Shown piece by piece: positions 6,269-9,675 of a DNA stretch of 9,675 nucleotides. The translations under genes and the position numbers were made by a program. Origin of the DNA: an uncultured Flavobacteriales bacterium (GTDB lineage: Bacteria; Bacteroidota; Bacteroidia; Flavobacteriales_D; Crocinitomicaceae); NCBI GenBank assembly GCA_913031405.1, contig CAJWCX010000024.1, forward strand, positions 1 through 9,675. Reading direction: 5' to 3'. Position 1 is the stretch's first letter. Each line of letters begins with the position of its first letter. A model generated the notes under the pieces. The model was not told the origin of the DNA and made no database searches. It was given only the letters and a program-made list of their open reading frames with translations.

Positions 6269-7138
6269 ATGTTCAAGAATAAAAAAGTTTTAATATTAGA
6301 AGGAGGAGGTTTCAAGACCTCTTTTTCAGCTGGAGTAATGGATGCCTTCCAGATGCAATCTCACAATCCTTTTGATTCCTACATTGGAGTATCAGGAGGC
6401 TGTATTGCTATTTCCTATTTTTTGAGCAAACGATATGGATATTTTTATCAATGCATGCGAACATTATGTCAAGATGAACGCTTTGTCAAATATTCTAAGG
6501 CGTTTACGGATGGGCTGATGAATCTTGACTTCTTTTATGATATTGCTTACAAGGAATTTCCATTTGACTTTGAAACAGCAATACAGTCACTGAAAGGCAA
6601 GGAGTATTTTATTGTTTTGACCAATAGCGCTGATGGGTCAACTGAATATCATCAACCAACTCAGGAAAATTGGGTTGATATGACCATTGCAGCGAGCACT
6701 GTTCCAATGTTGACAAAAGGAAAGCACATGGTGAATGGTGTTCATTATTCAGATGGGGGGATATCAGATCCAGTTCCTGTAAAATGGGCTGTTGATAATG
6801 GGGCTACAGACATTGTATTAATCAGAACTACTCATTATGATTTTAAACCCAGCAGGTTAAGACCCGAATATTTTGCTTCAAAGTTCATTCGAGCCAATCA
6901 AAAAATCAAAGATGATGTAGAGAATTTTCAGAATAAGATCAAAGAATCAATAGATTATATTGAGACATTGCCAGGTCATATCAAGATAGATCAAATTGCT
7001 CCAAAAGTGGTTTTGAATTCTAATATTTTCACGAATTCTGTAAAGAATATTGAGCTTGATTATCGAACAGGATTAGAGGCGGGTTTAAATTACATTCACT
7101 CATTGAAAGCAGAAAATATTTCGCTTAAAACTCATTAA
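6269..7138 (+). CDS. Patatin-like phospholipase, YjjU-like
   Basis: Patatin-fold proteins are serine acyl hydrolases acting on phospholipids or other lipids through a Ser-Asp dyad. The 289-residue product begins VLILEGGGFKTSFSAGVMDAF (7-27). The nucleophile elbow GVSGG (40-44) gives Ser42, and the catalytic aspartate is in SDGGISDPVPV (161-171, D162). PFDSYIGVSGG and the general layout resemble the E. coli YjjU subfamily rather than plant patatin or ExoU. The oxyanion loop, normally GGGxRG, reads GGGFKT here: Lys replaces Arg and Thr replaces the last Gly. There is no signal peptide, so it is predicted to be cytoplasmic or inner-membrane associated. The 45-base gap before it contains T-rich tracts and a TAAATTTA sequence at 6248-6255, one mismatch from the -7 consensus, so it may have its own promoter. 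Its 3' end overlaps convergent folB by 14 bases. Confidence 0.9.
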   Translation: MFKNKKVLILEGGGFKTSFSAGVMDAFQMQSHNPFDSYIGVSGGCIAISYFLSKRYGYFYQCMRTLCQDERFVKYSKAFTDGLMNLDFFYDIAYKEFPFDFETAIQSLKGKEYFIVLTNSADGSTEYHQPTQENWVDMTIAASTVPMLTKGKHMVNGVHYSDGGISDPVPVKWAVDNGATDIVLIRTTHYDFKPSRLRPEYFASKFIRANQKIKDDVENFQNKIKESIDYIETLPGHIKIDQIAPKVVLNSNIFTNSVKNIELDYRTGLEAGLNYIHSLKAENISLKTH

Positions 7139-7478
7139 TAGAAATTGAAACAGAATCCACATCTCCATTTATAGGAGGTGATATTTTGCGTATTAATACT
7201 CTATATTTTGCATTCCTTTTTTTGCTTTTCAATTGCGTTATAATTCTTTGTCCAACGGATTCAATCAGTTTGGAACGAATGGCCATTTCTTCTTGAACAA
7301 TTTTATTGACCCCAACATAATCTATGGTATCATCAAGTGAATCATTATTCATGGCTTTGGTAAAGTCTGTTTCTACATGAACATCTACCTGATAATGACC
7401 ACCAATTTTAGCCTCCTCTTCTAGGCATCCATGAAAGGCATAAACCTTAATTCCTTCAACACTGATATTATGCTTCAT
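7125..7478 (-). CDS. folB: Dihydroneopterin aldolase
   Basis: FolB cleaves 7,8-dihydroneopterin to 6-hydroxymethyl-7,8-dihydropterin and glycolaldehyde in folate synthesis. I chose the ATG complementary to 7476-7478, giving 117 residues, the normal family length, and a protein starting MKHNISVEGIKVYAFHGCLE. An in-frame ATG further upstream (7583) would add 35 residues that merely read gltX sequence in another frame, and I reject it. Conserved features are YAFHGCLEEE (13-22, active-site Glu region), TIDYVGV (51-57, Tyr54), LIESVGQRI (71-79, Glu73) and IRKISPPI (96-103, Lys98, the general acid/base). The start overlaps the gltX end by 11 bases, so the two genes form an operon. The 3' end overlaps the patatin gene on the other strand. 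Confidence 0.93.
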   Translation of the reverse strand: MKHNISVEGIKVYAFHGCLEEEAKIGGHYQVDVHVETDFTKAMNNDSLDDTIDYVGVNKIVQEEMAIRSKLIESVGQRIITQLKSKKRNAKYRVLIRKISPPINGDVDSVSISINEF

Positions 7479-8997
7479 GTTTGATTTTTGTAATGTGATT
7501 GAGTCCGATTTCCATTCTCGAAATAACTTCTTGTTTTCCCAGAAATGCTGCAATGTCGAACATTCCAGGACCAGCACTAACACCAGTAACTAAAATACGA
7601 AAAGGGAGTAACACTGCTCCAAAACCCAATTCGTTCTTGCTTAAAAAATCCTTAAAGTTTGTTTCGATTGTTTGGGAGTCAAAGTTCTCAATGTGGAGAA
7701 GAGTTTCTTTCCATTTATTCATGATTTCATCCGTATTCGACTTCCATTTTTTCGAAATCATTTTTTTATCGTAGCTGCTTGGATTTTCTAATAAGTAACT
7801 ACCGTCATTAATAATATCTTCAGGGAAAGTAGCTCGTTCTTTCATCAACTTACAGATGGTTTCTAGATTCTCATCAGATACCGAATTGCTTACAGAAGAA
7901 GACAAAATAGCTGCAAGTGTTTTATCTGCTTTAGCTCTCAAATACTGTTGCTGAAACCATTTTGTTTTTTCAGGATCAAATTTCGCACCTGCTTTGGAGA
8001 CACGTTCTAAGGTGAATGAATCGATAAGCTGTTCGAGTGAGAAAATCTCTTGTGTAGTTCCAGGGTTCCAACCTAAAAAGGCAAGCATGTTGATGAAGGC
8101 ATCTGGGAAATATCCTTTTTCTCGGTATCCTGAAAATAGTTCACCTTCCGATGTTTTCCAGTCGATTGGGAAAACAGGAAATCCAAGTCGGTCTCCATCA
8201 CGCTTTGACAGTTTTCCATTACCGTCCGGTTTTAACAATAATGGGAGGTGTGCGAATTCAGGTCTTTCCCATCCAAAAGCATCATACAATAGCACATGAA
8301 GAGGTGCCGAGGGCAACCATTCTTCTCCACGAATGACATGACTAATTTTCATAGAATAATCATCAACTATATTGGCTAAATGATAGGTTGGCATTCCATC
8401 ACTTTTAAAAAGAACTTTGTCGTCAAGGTTGTTTGTATTGACAACGACCCAACCTCTAATCACGTCATGAAACCTCACGTCTTCATTTCGAGGCATTTTC
8501 ATCCTAATCACATAGGGAACTTCATCGGCAAGTAGTTTTTCCACATCCGATTTGGGAAGCGTTAGGCTGTTTCTCATATTCATTCGGCTAACAACATTAT
8601 ACTGCCAATTGGCCATGCCCATTTTTTTGGCCTCATTTCTAATTTTGTCCAGTTCTTCTGGTGTATCAAAGGCATAATATGCTTTGTCTGTATCAATGAG
8701 TTGCTGTGCGAAATCTTGGTAACTGCCTTTTCTTTCAGATTGAATGTACGGCCCATATTTACCTTCAATCCCGGGACCTTCATCAGGGCTAATTCCACAC
8801 CATTTTAATGATTCGAGAATGTATTCTTGGGCACCTTCAACAAATCGTGTTTGATCCGTATCTTCAATACGAATGATAAAGGTCCCATTGTGTTTTTTGG
8901 CAAAAAGGTAATTGTATAGAGCAGTTCTCACTCCTCCCATATGAAGAGGGCCAGTAGGGGATGGTGCGAATCTTACTCGAACTTCTTTTGATGGCAT
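7468..8997 (-). CDS. gltX: Glutamyl-tRNA synthetase (class I)
   Basis: This cytosolic enzyme charges tRNA-Glu with glutamate using ATP. The 509-residue length matches bacterial GluRS. The class I signatures are both present: HIGH as H-M-G-G (19-22, in RFAPSPTGPLHMGGVRTALY) and KMSKS as K-L-S-K-R (262-266, in LLKPDGNGKLSKRDG). Other family marks are IRIEDTDQTR (42-51), GMPTYHLANIVDDY (201-214) and VIRGEEWLPSAP (221-232), then an alpha-helical anticodon-binding C-terminal half. APSPTGPLHMGG and the overall layout indicate GluRS rather than GlnRS. The ATG is complementary to 8995-8997, and a good -7 element lies 16 bases upstream. folB starts inside its last codons (ATGAAGCATAA overlap), so gltX and folB are co-transcribed. 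Confidence 0.97.
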   Translation of the reverse strand: MPSKEVRVRFAPSPTGPLHMGGVRTALYNYLFAKKHNGTFIIRIEDTDQTRFVEGAQEYILESLKWCGISPDEGPGIEGKYGPYIQSERKGSYQDFAQQLIDTDKAYYAFDTPEELDKIRNEAKKMGMANWQYNVVSRMNMRNSLTLPKSDVEKLLADEVPYVIRMKMPRNEDVRFHDVIRGWVVVNTNNLDDKVLFKSDGMPTYHLANIVDDYSMKISHVIRGEEWLPSAPLHVLLYDAFGWERPEFAHLPLLLKPDGNGKLSKRDGDRLGFPVFPIDWKTSEGELFSGYREKGYFPDAFINMLAFLGWNPGTTQEIFSLEQLIDSFTLERVSKAGAKFDPEKTKWFQQQYLRAKADKTLAAILSSSVSNSVSDENLETICKLMKERATFPEDIINDGSYLLENPSSYDKKMISKKWKSNTDEIMNKWKETLLHIENFDSQTIETNFKDFLSKNELGFGAVLLPFRILVTGVSAGPGMFDIAAFLGKQEVISRMEIGLNHITKIKHEA

Positions 8998-9013
8998 ATT
9001 CTAAATTTGGATG

Positions 9014-9021
9014 CAAAGATA
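9014..9021 (-). promoter_or_regulatory. -7 promoter element (TATCTTTG) for gltX-folB
   Basis: On the minus strand the 43-base gap before gltX contains TATCTTTGC, an exact match to the Bacteroidota -7 consensus TAnnTTTG, ending 16 bases before the gltX ATG. This predicts a leader of roughly 8-12 bases. A TTG occurs 29 bases upstream, further than the usual ~19-23 base -33 spacing, so the upstream element is not convincing. The site lies just past the stop of the DUF4249 gene, so gltX probably has its own start signal rather than depending on read-through. Confidence 0.5.
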
Positions 9022-9040
9022 GTTAAATCCTATATTTTAC

Positions 9041-9675
9041 TTAAGGGTAGCAATATAAAGTATCATAATAAGGACTATAAGCGGCCCAAACGCCCAGAGC
9101 ACCTTCACTTAAATTGCTCGGTGCATTAATAGGCGTGGCAAAAGGGTTTCCAGAATTAGCAATTTGATTGAATTTTGCATCATAGTATGAAAAGACACTT
9201 TCATCCATTTTTGAGAACTTGACAACCACGGTATCACCTACTCGATAATAACGTCGATAGGCTTTAAGATGTGTAGAGTCTTTGCGATTCATGGGATTCT
9301 CATAAACAAACTCAAAGGTCAATCCATCAAAGTACTCATCATCGAATAAACCACCTCTACCTCGTTTAAAAATATCGTCCTTCGGGAGTCCATTGGGCTT
9401 GAGATTGGTTCTTTTTACTTCCCATTTATATCCATCAAATTGATTTGGGGGATCAGAAAGAACTGCCCAAGAGTATCCATATTCCAGGGTCTCCGGTTCT
9501 AATTTCCAATATAAGCTATCCAAAGGGGTTGGAGGTAAGATTTTAGTCTTTCCAATGTACTCCCTCTCTTTATGTGTAACATGCAATTGATATTCTTTAT
9601 TGACCTCTCCTGAAAGTGAAGTAGTTGAATAAACCATAATAGGAATTTGAAGAAGTTCACTATGTTTTTTAAGTC
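9041..9675 (-). CDS. DUF4249 domain-containing protein, 5'-truncated by window edge
   Basis: DUF4249 proteins are Bacteroidota envelope proteins, usually lipoproteins encoded beside a TonB-dependent receptor; their function is unknown. The frame stays open to the end of the window, giving about 210 residues of the C-terminal part. A methionine at 9637 is internal, since the preceding residues (KKHSELLQIPIMVYSTTS) continue the conserved fold. Matching family features are GEVNKEYQLHV, then a strand ending KILPPTPLDSLYW, GDTVVVKFSKMDESVFSYYDA, the conserved SGNPFATPINAPSNL and GALGVWAAYSPYY near the C-terminus. The signal peptide and any receptor gene would lie to the right of the window. No terminator hairpin is evident in the 43 bases before gltX, so transcription could read through into gltX. 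Confidence 0.8.
   Translation of the reverse strand, partial: LKKHSELLQIPIMVYSTTSLSGEVNKEYQLHVTHKEREYIGKTKILPPTPLDSLYWKLEPETLEYGYSWAVLSDPPNQFDGYKWEVKRTNLKPNGLPKDDIFKRGRGGLFDDEYFDGLTFEFVYENPMNRKDSTHLKAYRRYYRVGDTVVVKFSKMDESVFSYYDAKFNQIANSGNPFATPINAPSNLSEGALGVWAAYSPYYDTLYCYP

Noticed and set aside
7160..7185. Possible hairpin and AGGAGGT Shine-Dalgarno-like string near the folB 3' end
   Set aside because: The arms pair over only about four bases and the sequence encodes the conserved SPPING segment of FolB; no plus-strand gene follows.
7478..7583. N-terminal 35-residue extension of FolB
   Set aside because: It lies entirely within gltX in another frame, is not FolB-like, and the start at 7478 gives the normal length with a conserved N-terminus.
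7994..8336. Plus-strand ORFs of 61-101 codons inside gltX
   Set aside because: They are antisense shadows of a certain gene, without family resemblance or start signals.
9635..9637. ATG as the start of the DUF4249 protein
   Set aside because: The frame stays open to the window edge with family-like sequence before it, and no signal peptide follows this ATG, so the protein is truncated here rather than starting.

Overview
The window looks like chromosomal DNA from a low-GC Bacteroidota bacterium, probably of the Flavobacteriales type. Supporting signs are the prfA-pyrF neighbourhood with a long (272-residue) type-2 OMP decarboxylase, a DUF4249 protein, a Bacteroidota-style Omp85 protein, start codons with A-rich leaders and no obvious Shine-Dalgarno, and two exact matches to the Bacteroidota -7 promoter element TAnnTTTG. 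I see no tRNA, rRNA, CRISPR array, insertion sequence or phage gene.

Layout, left to right. Positions 1-1356 (+) hold the 3' half of prfA (release factor 1) and pyrF, joined by a TAATG stop/start overlap. Positions 1380-1526 (-) hold a 48-codon lipoprotein gene, convergent with pyrF. Its probable intrinsic terminator lies inside the last codons of pyrF. Positions 1527-1620 are a 94-base divergent control region. From 1621 to 7138 (+) runs a compact same-strand block: an Omp85/BamA-TamA-like outer-membrane protein, two GT-B glycosyltransferases, rdgB (the non-canonical purine NTP pyrophosphatase) and a YjjU-like patatin phospholipase. The two glycosyltransferases and rdgB are chained by TAATG and ATGA overlaps, so translation is probably coupled. 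The patatin gene meets folB tail to tail with a 14-base overlap.

On the minus strand, gltX (8997 to 7468) and folB (7478 to 7125) overlap by 11 bases and share a promoter whose -7 element lies at 9014-9021. At the right edge a DUF4249 protein gene (ending at 9041) runs out of the window, so its N-terminus and any TonB-dependent receptor partner are not visible.

Functionally this is housekeeping (translation termination, pyrimidine synthesis, nucleotide-pool cleaning, tRNA charging, folate synthesis) interleaved with envelope genes (Omp85 protein, glycosyltransferases, patatin, DUF4249 protein, small lipoprotein). I found no convincing new multi-gene system. The most useful new items are the small lipoprotein, its terminator embedded in pyrF, the altered oxyanion loop of the patatin protein, the A10 tract in the first glycosyltransferase, and the near-leaderless promoter in front of that gene.
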